Source: CAYGDP01 sp964348665 (GTDB lineage Bacteria > Verrucomicrobiota > Verrucomicrobiia > Palsa-1439 > CAYGDP01). Taken from it: a stretch of DNA of 41,591 bases. The stretch covers positions 1-41,591 of the forward strand of contig CAYGDP010000031.1 of the NCBI GenBank assembly GCA_964348665.1, given 5' to 3'. A program made the position numbers and the translations under genes. Positions 1-10,400 of the stretch are shown in pieces (within the stretch, counting starts at the first letter, position 1; the number at the start of each line of letters is the position of its first letter). Under the pieces are notes generated by a model that worked only from the letters and a program-made list of their open reading frames with translations, was not told where the DNA came from and did no database searches.

Positions 1-110
1 CTGTAGCGGCGCTCTATGAGCGCCGATTCGGGTTCGAGGAAAAAACCTGTAGCGGCGGACTATGTCCGCCGATTGATCGAAATGTTCGGCGCTCATAGAG
101 CGCCGCTACA
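1..110. repeat. Cluster of three REP-like hairpins (TGTAGCGGCG family)
   Basis: Three hairpin units follow the stop of the first RTX gene. Two are direct (starting near 2 and 48, with stems around CTATGAG and CTATGTC) and one is inverted (86-110, ending CGCCGCTACA). The second and third units form a twin hairpin bounded by TGTAG and CTACA. The block recurs base for base at 7342-7451 behind the second RTX gene. It could terminate transcription or stabilise the 3' end, but no U-tract follows. Confidence 0.85.
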
Positions 111-111
111 A

Positions 112-3100
112 TTAATCGTCGTTGGTAATCGTGCCCAGGCCGCTCCCATCCAGGATCGTCGCATTATGCGCGTTGCTCAAGATCACCGTGAAGGTTTCGT
201 CCGGCTCCGACGTCGTCTCCCCCACCACCAGGATAGTGATCGTCTTGATCGTCTCTCCAGGACTAAAGATCACAGTCCCGTAATTGGTCACGTAATCGAT
301 CCCAGCCAACGCACTCCCCGCCACCGTCGCGTAATCCACCGTCGTCGTCAACGCGTTGACCGCCGACAGCGTCACCGTAAACGTATACGACGTGTTCCCC
401 GCGTTGCCTTCGGCCAACGTCACATCATTGATCGAGATCGTCGGCGTCCCGCCTCCATCATCATCCGTGATCGTTCCCACCCCTTGACTGTCCCCGATCG
501 TCGCGTTGACCGCGCTGGAGAGATTCACAAAGAACGTCTCGTTGGTCTCCGCTCCACCGTCGCAGGTCACGTTCACCGTCACCGTCTTGCTCGTCTGCCC
601 CGGCGTAAATATCAACGCCGTGCTCCCAATCCCCGTGTAATCACTGGCCGAACTTGCCGTCCCGTTGGCCGTCGCGTAATTCACCGTCACGTTCGATGCG
701 CTCGCCGCCGAGAGATTCACCGTGAAACTAAACGGTGTCGTCGCGCAGACCGTCCCTTCCGCCGCCGTCCGATCACTGATCGTCAGCTTCGGCAATCCAG
801 AAGTGTCATCATTGACGATCGTTCCCAACCCTTGACTGTCGCTGATGGCCGCCCCGCTCGCCCCCGAGAGATTCACAAAGAACGTCTCGTTGGTTTCCAC
901 CGCCGTGTCTCCCGTCACATTCACCGTCACCGTCTTGCTCGTCTGCCCAGGATTGAAATACAGCTTCGCTCCCGCCGGTGCCGCTGTGTAATCGGTTCCC
1001 GCCGTCGCCGTCCCGTTGGCCGTCGCGTAGGCTACACTGATCGCCGTCCCGCTCGGTCCGGACAGGCTCACCGTAAAGGTAAACGCAGTCGTCCCGCTAT
1101 TACCTTCCAGTTTGGTCACGTTGTTGATCGCGATCGTTGGCGTGGCATCATCATTGTTGATCGTCCCCTGCCCTTGCGTATCCAACAGCGACGCGCCCAC
1201 CGCGTTGGTGAGATTCACGTAAAACGCCTCGTTGCTCTCAAACATCACGTCTCCCGTCACGCTCACCGTCACAGGCACCAAGGTCACAAACGGCGCAAAG
1301 GTGATCGTCCCGCTGTTGGCCGTGTAATCCACCCCAGACAACGCTGTCCCGCTGGCCGTCGCGTAATCCACCGTCACAGGCGTCCCCACTCCCGCCGAGA
1401 GACTCACCGTGAAGTTGAAGAAGGTCGTCCCCGCGTTGCCTTCCGCCAGTGTCACGTCATTGATGCTGATCGAAGGCGCAACCGCCGCGTCATCGTTCAC
1501 AATCGTTCCCAACCCTTGATTGTCGGTAAAGGTCGAGTTGTGCAGATTGTAAAGGTTCACAAAGAACACCTCGTTGCCTTCCGGCGTCAGATCTCCATTG
1601 ACCAGCACCGTCACCGTCTTGGTCGTCTCCCCCGGCGAGAAGATCAAGGTGCCGTTCTTGCTGGTGTAATCGCTGGCCGAACTCGCCGTCCCGTTGGCTG
1701 TTGCGTAATCCACCAAAACCGTCTGGTAAGTCGCGTTAGTCAGGCTCGCCGTAAACGTGTAGGCCGTCGTGCCAGCGTTGCCCTCCGCAATGCTTACATT
1801 GTTGATGCTCAAGGTCGGCGCTACGTCGTTATTGAGGATAGTGCCAATGCCTTGTCCATCGCTGATGCTGGCATTGCGCGAGCAGAACAGATTGATGAAA
1901 AACTGTTCATCCAACTCGAACATCGTGTCTCCAACGATGTTGACCGTGACCGTATAAGTGTTTCCACCACCAGCAGGGAAGAATATCGTGTCGGTCAATA
2001 GACTGTTGGCCGTCACATCCGAGCCGACCAAGGCTGGGTTGGGGAAGATACCGTTGGCAACATTATAGGTCACCTCGGTGTCAATGAACATCCCGCCACT
2101 CTTGGTGATGGTGAAGGTCAACGTGGTCGTGCCGGCGTTCGGCTCGGTGCGAGTGACATCATTGACCGAAAAACTGGGGTTATCAGGGTCAACGATGCTG
2201 TCGTCGAAGTTGTTGGCATAGGTATCACCCGGATCGCAGGCATACATTGTGTCATCCCCGTACCCGCCGTTGATCGTGTCGCCGCCGTAGTAGGTGTAGA
2301 TGTAGTCGTCGCCGTCATTGCCGTAGATGTAATTGCCGCAGTCGTTGCCGTAGATGTTGTCGCCGTAGTACGTGCCCAGCACGTTCTCGATGGCGTCATC
2401 ATAGTAGAGGTAGATGGATTGGTAGCCAGAGATGTTCTGCCATCCCACGTAACCGATGTCGATGTCCGCCGAGTTCCACAGATTGCGCAGATCAATCGTG
2501 TCGCTATCCGCGCAGCCCGGTGCTTCGATAATGTAATCGGTGTTCCAATAGTTGTCCGCGACCCAGGGATCGAATGCAAACGTGTCGTCGTCGGCACCGC
2601 CAGCAAGCGTGTCGTACCCTTCCGCGCCGTAGAGCGTGTCGTCACCATCCCCGCCTACGAGTGAATCTTCACCGTAATTACCTGGACCGATATCATAGTA
2701 CCCATAGTGGTAACCTCCATGATAACTCGAATGCCATTGGTTATGGATGCCGTAATGGTAAAAACCATGGTAATAGCCAGGAGGATTTGTGTAATGCCAT
2801 TGGTTATGGTTGCCGTAATGGTAACCGCCATGGTAACCACCATGCCAGTAGTTGTGTAAGCCGTAAACGGTTACATAACCATAATGCCCATCCGCCTCTA
2901 GCGAATCATCGCCGAGTCCACCGGCCAGCGTGTCGTTGTCTAAATCACCCGAACCGCCATAGAGCGTATCATTGCCAGTACCACCCATCACCGTGTCATC
3001 GCCGTACTCACCATCCAGGGTATCATCGTCGGCCCCGCCGTAAATTGTATCGTCACCGTCATCCCCTTCAATGGTGTCGTTGCCAGCCCCACCATCAATC

Positions 3101-6100
3101 GAGTCATCCTCATTACCACCGTCAATGGTGTCATCGCCCAGCCCGCCGTAAATCGTGTCGTATTCGTCATCCCCGTCAATGGTGTCATTGCCAGCGCCAC
3201 CATCAATCGAGTCGCTCTCGTTTCCGCCATCAATGGTGTCATCGCCAAGTCCGCCGTAGATCGTGTCATATTCATCGTCCCCGTCTATGGTATCGTTGCC
3301 CGCACCGCCGTCTATCGAGTCGCTCTCGTTTCCGCCATCAATGGTGTCATCACCAAGCCCACCGTAAATCGTGTCATATTCATCATCCCCATCAATGGTG
3401 TCGTTGCCAGCGCCGCCATCAATCGAGTCGTCGTCGTCATCCCCATCAATGGTGTCATCGTCAAGTCCGCCGTAAACCGTGTCATCCCCATCGTCCGCAT
3501 CAATCGTGTCATTGCCAGCGCCGCCATCAATCGAGTCATCGCAATCACCGGCATCAATAGTATCGTCACCATCCCCGCCGAAAATCGTGTTTTCGTTGCA
3601 ATTCCACCAATACACATAGAGCGTATCGTTGCCGTCACCGCCGACCATGCTATCATTGCCATCGTAGCTGTATACGTAGTCGTTTCCAGCGCCGCCATCG
3701 AGCGTATCATCTGCACTGTCGAAACCATCATATATCGTGTCGTTACCCGATCCTCCATAGACAATGTCCGAATTATTACCACCGTTGATGGTGTCGTTGC
3801 CGCTGCCACCGTCAATCGAGTCATCACCGAAATTGCCGAAAATGGTATCGTTGTCAGCTCCCCCATAAACAGTGTCATACCCCCAGCCGCCGTCAATCGT
3901 ATCGTCACCAGCGCCGCCGTCGACCGAGTCATCACAATCGCCGGCATAAATCGTGTCGTCACCATCCCCTCCAGAAATGGTGTTTTCACTGCAATACCAA
4001 GAATACACGAACAGCGTATCATTGCCAGAACCGCCAATCATCGAGTCGTCGCCATCATAGCTAATGATAGAATCGTTACCATCTCCGCCATCCAAAGTAT
4101 CCCCCGACCCATCCCAGCCGTCGTGGATTGTATCATCCCCAATACCTCCCATCACCGAGTCACTTTCATCGTTTCCACGAATCGAGTCGTTGCCGTCCCC
4201 ACCAAAAACCGTGTCGTAATCGTCTCCACCTCGAATAGTGTCATTGCCGGACCCACCGTCCAGTGAGTCATCACCGTCATCCCCATCAATGGTGTCATCG
4301 TCAAGTCCGCCGTAGATCGTGTCATCACCATAATCCCCGTCAATGGTGTCGTTACCCGCACCACCGTCAATCGAGTCATCGTCGTCCCCGCCATCAATGG
4401 TATCGTCGTCCGCTCCGCCAAAGATCGTGTCATACCCCCATCCACCAGATATTGTGTCGTACCCAGAGCCGCCATCTAGGCTGTCGTTATCATNNNNNNN
4501 NNNNNNNNNNNNNNNNNNNNNNNNNNNNNNNNNNNNNNNNNNNNNNNNNNNNNNNNNNNNNNNNNNNNNNNNNNNNNNNNNNNNNNNNNNNNNCGCCGCC
4601 AGAAATCGTGTCATCTTGAGTACCGCCATAAATCGTGTCATACCCCCATCCACCAGATATCGTGTCGTACCCAGCGCCACCATCCAAACTGTCGTCACTA
4701 TCGCCGCCAGAAATCGTGTCATCTTGAGTACCGCCATAAATCGTGTCATACCCCCACCCACCAGATATCGTGTCGTACCCAGCCCCACCGTCTAGGCTGT
4801 CGTTACCGTTGGTACCATTGATGGTATCATCTTGAGTACCGCCATAAACCGTGTCATTGTCATATCCACCATCAATCGTGTCGTAGCCAGAGCCGCCATC
4901 TATCGAGTCGTTACCGTCCCCGCCATCGATCGTGTCATCATTGGCACCACCGTAAATCGTGTCGGCTCCCCAGTTGCCATCAATGGTGTCGTAGCCAGCG
5001 CCGCCGCTGATCGAGTCTGAATTTACAGAACCATAAATAGTATCGTTATCCCCATCGCCATTGAGAACCAGATCAAAGGCCTGATATCCCAGTGATCCTG
5101 CATCAATGGTGTCGTTGCCGTCCCCGGCATTGATAGTAAGTGATCCAGTGGGCGCCGTAAAATCCGTCGTCTCAAACGTGGCGTTCTGGCTTTCCAATCG
5201 CAACAGCCCGCCGCCGATGTCGCTCAATTTCGCATCGTCAGCAGTTGCCGGCAAGTTGAGGATGATATCGGTGGCCGTGCCAGTGTTGAGGATAGGTTCG
5301 AGGCCGGTGTAATTGACGGTGGTTGACGCGCCGTCGTTGAGCACAACATTGCCGTCGTTGGTATTGGTGTAATTGAAAGTGATCGTGTTCCAGACACCGC
5401 CATCGAGCGTGAGACTGTCGTTGCCGCCGACACCGCCATTGAACGTGAGACCGGCGGAGGGAACGGGGTTTGCCCCGGTGAAATCCACGGTGAGATTGTC
5501 GTCACCCAGACCGCCATCAATGCGACCGATGCTTTGAGAATTGGAGAAGCTGGCGTTGAAGACGCTACCGACGACGGTCACACCGCCATCGGTGACGGTG
5601 ACATCCAATCCATCGTTGATGCCGGAGAAGTCCAGGATATCGGGGTCGGCATTGGAGGCATCGGCGATGGTATCATTGCCGAGGGACGGATTGGCGAGGG
5701 AAGAGACTTCGCCCGAAGAGAGCGAGCGATTATAGAGTTGCACTTCGTCAATTTCGCCATTGAAATAATACCAACCGCCGTTGCCACCGGGCCAGCCATT
5801 CGAGCAACCGACGCCGAGTTCATAATAGTAGGTGGCGCCATACGCGGTCTGGGTTCTTGCCCCAGTTCCAAAGCTGGCACCATCGAGATACGCTGTCTCG
5901 GTCGCGCCGTCGTAGGTCACGGTGACATTGTGCCAATTGCCGTCGTTGACAGTGGAGCTGGAAACAAATGGGGAGACGGACCCGAACCAAAACATTTCGG
6001 CTCGCAAAAATCCACTTGTATCCACGTACAGCCCCGGAACCCAACCGGAACCGGGACATCCGCCCGGAGGCGCGGCGCTGCTTTGCTGACCAAAGATCAC

Positions 6101-6964
6101 GCCGCCGGAGGTTGTATTGAACCATGTGCTAAATGTGAAAGCGCCCGTGGAAGGAAACGAATTACCGGGTTGAACGAAGAAATTATTGGGGAGCTGAACG
6201 AAATCATCGGTTCCATCAAAGCTGAACGCCTGGCCGCGATAACCGGTGGTGTGCGAGACGCCATTCATCTCGACACCATCCTGATTGTTGAATCCGGAAT
6301 CCGATGCGTCTACTTCACCTTTCCACCAATCAATCACACCATTCAACACGGTGCCGCCAAAGAAAAATTCATCTTGCCCGGCGCCGCCGTCCAGCGAATC
6401 GCCACCCGGACCGCCATCCAACGAATCGGGGGACGCGCCGCCATTGATGAAATCGTTTCCGGCGGAGCCAATCAGTGAATCACTGCCGCCTTCGCCATTG
6501 AGCGTCACGGCCGGGAGACTGATCGCCGATAAATCCACAACATCAGCGCCATCACCGGCGTTGATGGTGAGCGATGTGATGCCCGCCACCGGTATGGTTT
6601 GGTCGCCACCCGTGATTGCATCCCAGTCGGTCGAACTATTATAGCCAACGAGATTGTGCGCCAGATTTCCGCCACTGGTGGAAAGCTGGAGATTGGTCGA
6701 ATTGAGATTTCCCGTCAGGATGATATCCCCGCTGAACGCTGACGCAGCGAAATCGCCGCCGGCGACCGGCGTGGCGCGCAGGTCGAGCGGTTCGGCGCAG
6801 AGATGGCTGGAGAGAACCGTGGAAAAAAGTTTTGAAGAAGGGCAACAAGTTTTTTTACGCAACGACACCTTCGGCGCGCGGGCGCCATGGCCGGATTTTT
6901 TACGGCGTGAAAGTTTTTCGTAAATCCGGCGGGCGAGTTTTCGGCTAAGGCTGCGTAGGCTCAT
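112..6964 (-). CDS. Giant exported RTX / LamG / Calx-beta surface protein (scaffold gap inside)
   Basis: The start at 6964 has an AGGAGG site (6969-6975). The two readable parts are in different frames only because of the 100-N placeholder at 4494-4593. Removing it joins them into one 2,250-residue frame. Order seen: a basic N-terminus with an AEPLDLRA motif at residues 57-64; a short RTX block (about 155-205); a concanavalin/LamG-like domain (about 208-424); a long array of GGxGxDxUx nonapeptides of the type that binds calcium in beta-rolls; a His/Tyr-rich block (nt 2707-2886); then six Calx-beta domains (nt about 2185-112), each ending near a DD pair. Family knowledge suggests an extracellular adhesin or matrix protein. 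No type I secretion genes are in the window, and the C-terminus lacks an obvious RTX export signal. It is a tandem paralogue of the gene at 7453-13776. Substrate and partner are unknown. Confidence 0.85.
2707..2886 (-). other. His-every-four (aromatic-His-x-x) block within the first RTX protein
   Basis: This coding segment holds 13 histidines in 60 residues, and 10 of the 12 His-to-His intervals are exactly four residues. The residue before His is usually Tyr or Trp, and glycine is common after it. At DNA level this is a 12-bp period, distinct from the 27-bp period of the surrounding RTX repeats. The unit YHYGxHNQWH occurs twice. Function is unknown; metal binding is a reasonable guess from composition only. 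Confidence 0.9.
4425..4809 (-). repeat. 108-bp tandem repeat (four RTX nonapeptides per unit) around the gap
   Basis: Units at 4594-4701 and 4702-4809 are nearly identical, though the last few bases of the second diverge. The segment left of the gap (about 4427-4493) matches the latter part of a unit. The 108-bp period equals 36 residues, four nonapeptides. Such high-identity repeats explain why assembly broke here. Confidence 0.9.
4494..4593. other. Scaffold gap (100 N)
   Basis: Exactly 100 undetermined bases, a usual placeholder size. The sequence on both sides is in phase with the 108-bp unit, so the missing length should be a multiple of 108 bp (possibly zero). That also restores the reading frame of the RTX gene. 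Confidence 0.97.
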
Positions 6965-7055
6965 CGTTCCCTCCTAAAATGGACAAAAGATTTGCGCGCA
7001 ATTAGACTGCGACGCTGCAACACCACATTTGCGTACCCGAAGACGGCGTGCATGG
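6965..7055 (-). promoter_or_regulatory. 5' leader of first RTX gene, conserved with that of the second
   Basis: About 90 bases upstream of the start are recognisably similar to 13777-13867 upstream of the paralogue. Shared parts include the Shine-Dalgarno segment (CCTCCTAAAATGGA on the plus strand) and a conserved ACCCGAAGAC near the far end. I could not assign -35/-10 boxes with confidence. The leader was either duplicated with the gene or is a conserved control region. Confidence 0.6.
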
Positions 7056-7168
7056 GCTAAAAAAACGTTCGAGGGGGAGACTATCGAAAGCTGGGACGAT
7101 GTCAACAATCAAATTTGCGGAAATGATGAAAGGGGAGTCAAACCGGAATTGAATAATTTCTGGAATCC

Positions 7169-7451
7169 TGTAGCGGCGGACTATGTCCGTCGATTGGATG
7201 ATGATTCGGCGGTCGCAGACCGCCGCTACAATTTCGGAATAAAAAACCAATCCGGCACCTGTAGCGGCGCTCTATGAGCGCCGGTTAATTGAATGATCGT
7301 CGGTCATAGACCGACGCTACAATCCGGAATAAAAAATTCCTCTGTAGCGGCGCTCTATGAGCGCCGATTCGGGTTCGAGGAAAAAACCTGTAGCGGCGGA
7401 CTATGTCCGCCGATTGATCGAAATGTTCGGCGCTCATAGAGCGCCGCTACA
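7169..7451. repeat. Array of twin-hairpin repeats between the two RTX genes
   Basis: Three elements lie end to end. 7169-7230 has GGACTATGTCC and GGTCGCAGACC arms. 7260-7321 has GCTCTATGAGC and GGTCATAGACC arms. 7343-7451 repeats the block at 1-110. Each twin element begins TGTAGCGGCG and ends CGCCGCTACA, or CGACGCTACA in the second. They fill nearly all the intergenic space and probably serve as 3'-end structures for the gene at 7453-13776. Confidence 0.85.
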
Positions 7452-7452
7452 A

Positions 7453-10400
7453 TTAATCGTCGTTGGTAATCGTGCCCAGGCCGCTCCCATCCAGGATCGT
7501 CGCATTATGCGCGTTGCTCAAGATCACCGTGAAGGTTTCGTCCGGCTCTGCCGTCGTCTCCCCCACCACCAGGATCGTGATCGTCTTGATCGTCTCTCCA
7601 GGACTGAAGATCACCGTCCCGTAATTGGTCACGTAATCGGTCCCCGCCAACGCACTCCCAGGCACCGTCGCGAAATCCACCGTCGTCGTCAACGCGTTGA
7701 CCGCCGACAACGTCACCGTAAACGTATACGATGTGTTTCCCGCGTTGCCTTCGGCCAACGTCACATCGCCGATGCTGATCGTCGGTGTCCCGCCTCCGTC
7801 ATCATCCGTGATCGTTCCTACCCCTTGACTGTCCCCGATCGTCGCGTTGACCGCCCCCGATAGATTCACAAAGAATGTCTCGTTGGTCTCCGCTCCACCG
7901 TCACAAGTCACGTTCACCGTCACCGTCTTGCTCGTCTGCCCCGCCGTAAACATCAACGCCGTGCTCCCTATCCCCGTGTAATCACTAGCCGAACTTGCTG
8001 TCCCGTTGGCCGTCACGTAATTCACCGTCACGTTCGATGCGCTCGCCGCCGACAGGTTCACCGTAAAGCTAAACGATGTCGTCGCGCACGCCGTTCCTTC
8101 CGCCGCCGTCCGATCACTGATGGTCAACTTCGGTAATCCAGAAGTGTCATCATTGACAATCGTTCCCACCCCTTGACTGTCGCTGATGGCCGCCCCGCTG
8201 GCCCCCGAGAGATTCACAAAGAACGTCTCGTTGGCTTCCACCGCCGTGTCTCCCGTCACATTCACCGTCACCGTCTTGCTCGTCTGCCCAGGATTGAAAT
8301 ACAGCTTCGCTCCCGCCGGTGCCGCTGTGTAATCGGTTCCCGCCGTCGCCGTCCCGTTGGCCGTCGCGTAGGCTACACTGATCGCCGTCCCGCTCGGTCC
8401 GGACAGGCTCACCGTAAAGGTAAACGCAGTCGTCCCGCTATTACCTTCCAGTTTGGTCACGTTGTTGATCGCGATCGTTGGCGTGGCATCATCATTGTTG
8501 ATCGTCCCTACCCCTTGCGTATCCAGCAGCGACGCCCCCACCGCATTGGAGAGGTTCACGTAGAATGCTTCGTTGCCTTCGAACATCACGTCGCCAGTCA
8601 CGCTCACCGTCACAGGCACCAAGGTCACAAATGGCGCAAACGTGATCGTCCCGCTATTGGGCGTGTAATCCACCCCAGACAACGCTGTCCCGCTGGCCGT
8701 CGCAAAATCCACCGTCACCGCTGTTCCCACCCCGGCCGAGAGACTCACCGTGAAGTTGAAGAAGGTTGTCCCCGCATTGCCTTCGGCCATCGTCACATCG
8801 TTGATGCTGATCGAAGACCCAGGCGCTATGTCATCATTAATGATCGTTCCCAACCCCTGATTGTCGGTAAAGGTCGAGTTGTGCAGATTGTAGAGGTTCA
8901 CAAAGAACACCTCGTTGCCTTCTGGCGTCAGGTCCCCATTGACCAGTACCGTCACCGTCTTGGTCGTCTCCCCCGGCGAGAAGATCAAGGTGCCGTTCTT
9001 GCTGGTGTAATCGCTGGCAGAGCTGGCCGTCCCGTTGGCTGTCGCGTAATCCACCAGAACCGTCTGGTAGGTCGCGTTGGTCAGGCTCGCCGTAAATGTA
9101 TAGGAGGTGGCCGGAGCCATCCCGGTGTTGCCTTCCGCAATGCTCACATTGTTGATGCTCAAGGTCGGCACTACGTCGTCGTTGAGGATTGTGCCAATGC
9201 CTTGTCCATCGCTGATGCTGGCATTGCGCGAGCAGAAGAGATTGATGAAGAACTGCTCATCCAACTCGAACATCGTATCCCCAACGATGTTGACTACAAC
9301 CGTCTGGGTCGTGCCTCCACCCGCCGCAAAGAAGAGCGTGGCAGTCAACGGATCGTTGGCCGTGACATCCGAGCCGATCAAGGCTGGATTGGGAATGACG
9401 CCATTGACAACATTATAGGTCACCTCGGTGTCAATGAACATCCCACCAGTCTTGGTGATGGTGAAGGTCAGCGTCGTGGTGCCGACGTTCGGCTCGGAAA
9501 GAGAGACATCATTGACCGAGAAACTTGGGTTGTCAGGGTCAACGATGCTGTCGTCGAAGTTGTTGGCATAGGTATCACCCGGTTCACAGGCATACATATA
9601 GTCATACCCGTACCCGCCGTTGATCGTGTCGGCGCCGTAGTAGGTGTAGATGTAGTCGTCGCCGTAATACCCATAGATGTAATTGTCGCAGTCGTTGCCA
9701 TAGATGTTGTCGCCGTAGACCGTGCCCAGCACGTTCTCAATGGCATCATCATAGTAGAGGTAGATGGATTGATTGCCAGAAATGTTCTGCCAACCGGTGT
9801 AGCCAATGTCAATGTCCGCCGAGTTCCAGAGATTGCGCAGATCAATCGTGTCGCTATCCGCGCAGCCGGGCGCCTCGATGATGTAATCGGTGTTCCAATA
9901 GTTGTCCGCAACCCACGGGTCAAATGAAAACGTGTCGTCATCCGCGCCGCCCGCCAGCGTGTCGTATCCTTCCGCCCCGTAGAGCGTATCATCGCCATCG
10001 CCGCCAAACAATGAATCTTCGCCGTAAGTACCCCAGCCACTCCAATAATAACCATCCGCCATCAACGAATCATCGCCCGCGCCGCCAGCCAGCGTATCGT
10101 AGTCGTAATTGCCATAACCACCAACCAAGGTGTCGTTGCCGTCGCCACCCATTACCGTGTCATCGCCATACCCGCCATCAATGGTGTCATTGCCAAGCCC
10201 ACCGTAAACTGTGTCGTATCCGTCACCCGCATCAATGGTATCGTTGCCAGCGCCGCCATCCACGGAGTCATCTTCATCCTCGGCATCGATGGTGTCATCG
10301 CCCAACCCGCCGTAGATCGTATCATAATCATCATCCCCATCAATGGTGTCATTACCAGCGCCGCCATCAATCGAGTCATCGCCGTTATCAGCATTGATGG

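Noticed and set aside
112..480. Type I secretion signal at the C-terminus of the RTX proteins
   Set aside because: The proteins end in a Calx-beta domain with no typical RTX tail, and no ABC/MFP/TolC genes are in the window.
16..2001. Long plus-strand open frame opposite the Calx-beta region
   Set aside because: It is antisense to a clear repeat protein. Arg/His-rich composition is what the reverse strand of such repeats gives, and there is no recognisable domain. The same holds for 8173-9927 and 12405-13481.
2900..4800. CRISPR-like array
   Set aside because: The 27-bp and 108-bp periodicities are coding repeats of RTX nonapeptides, with no spacers and no cas genes.
112..6964. Frameshifted pseudogene reading of the first RTX gene
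   Set aside because: The only frame change is at the 100-N placeholder. Deleting the placeholder restores one frame, and the repeat phase supports this.
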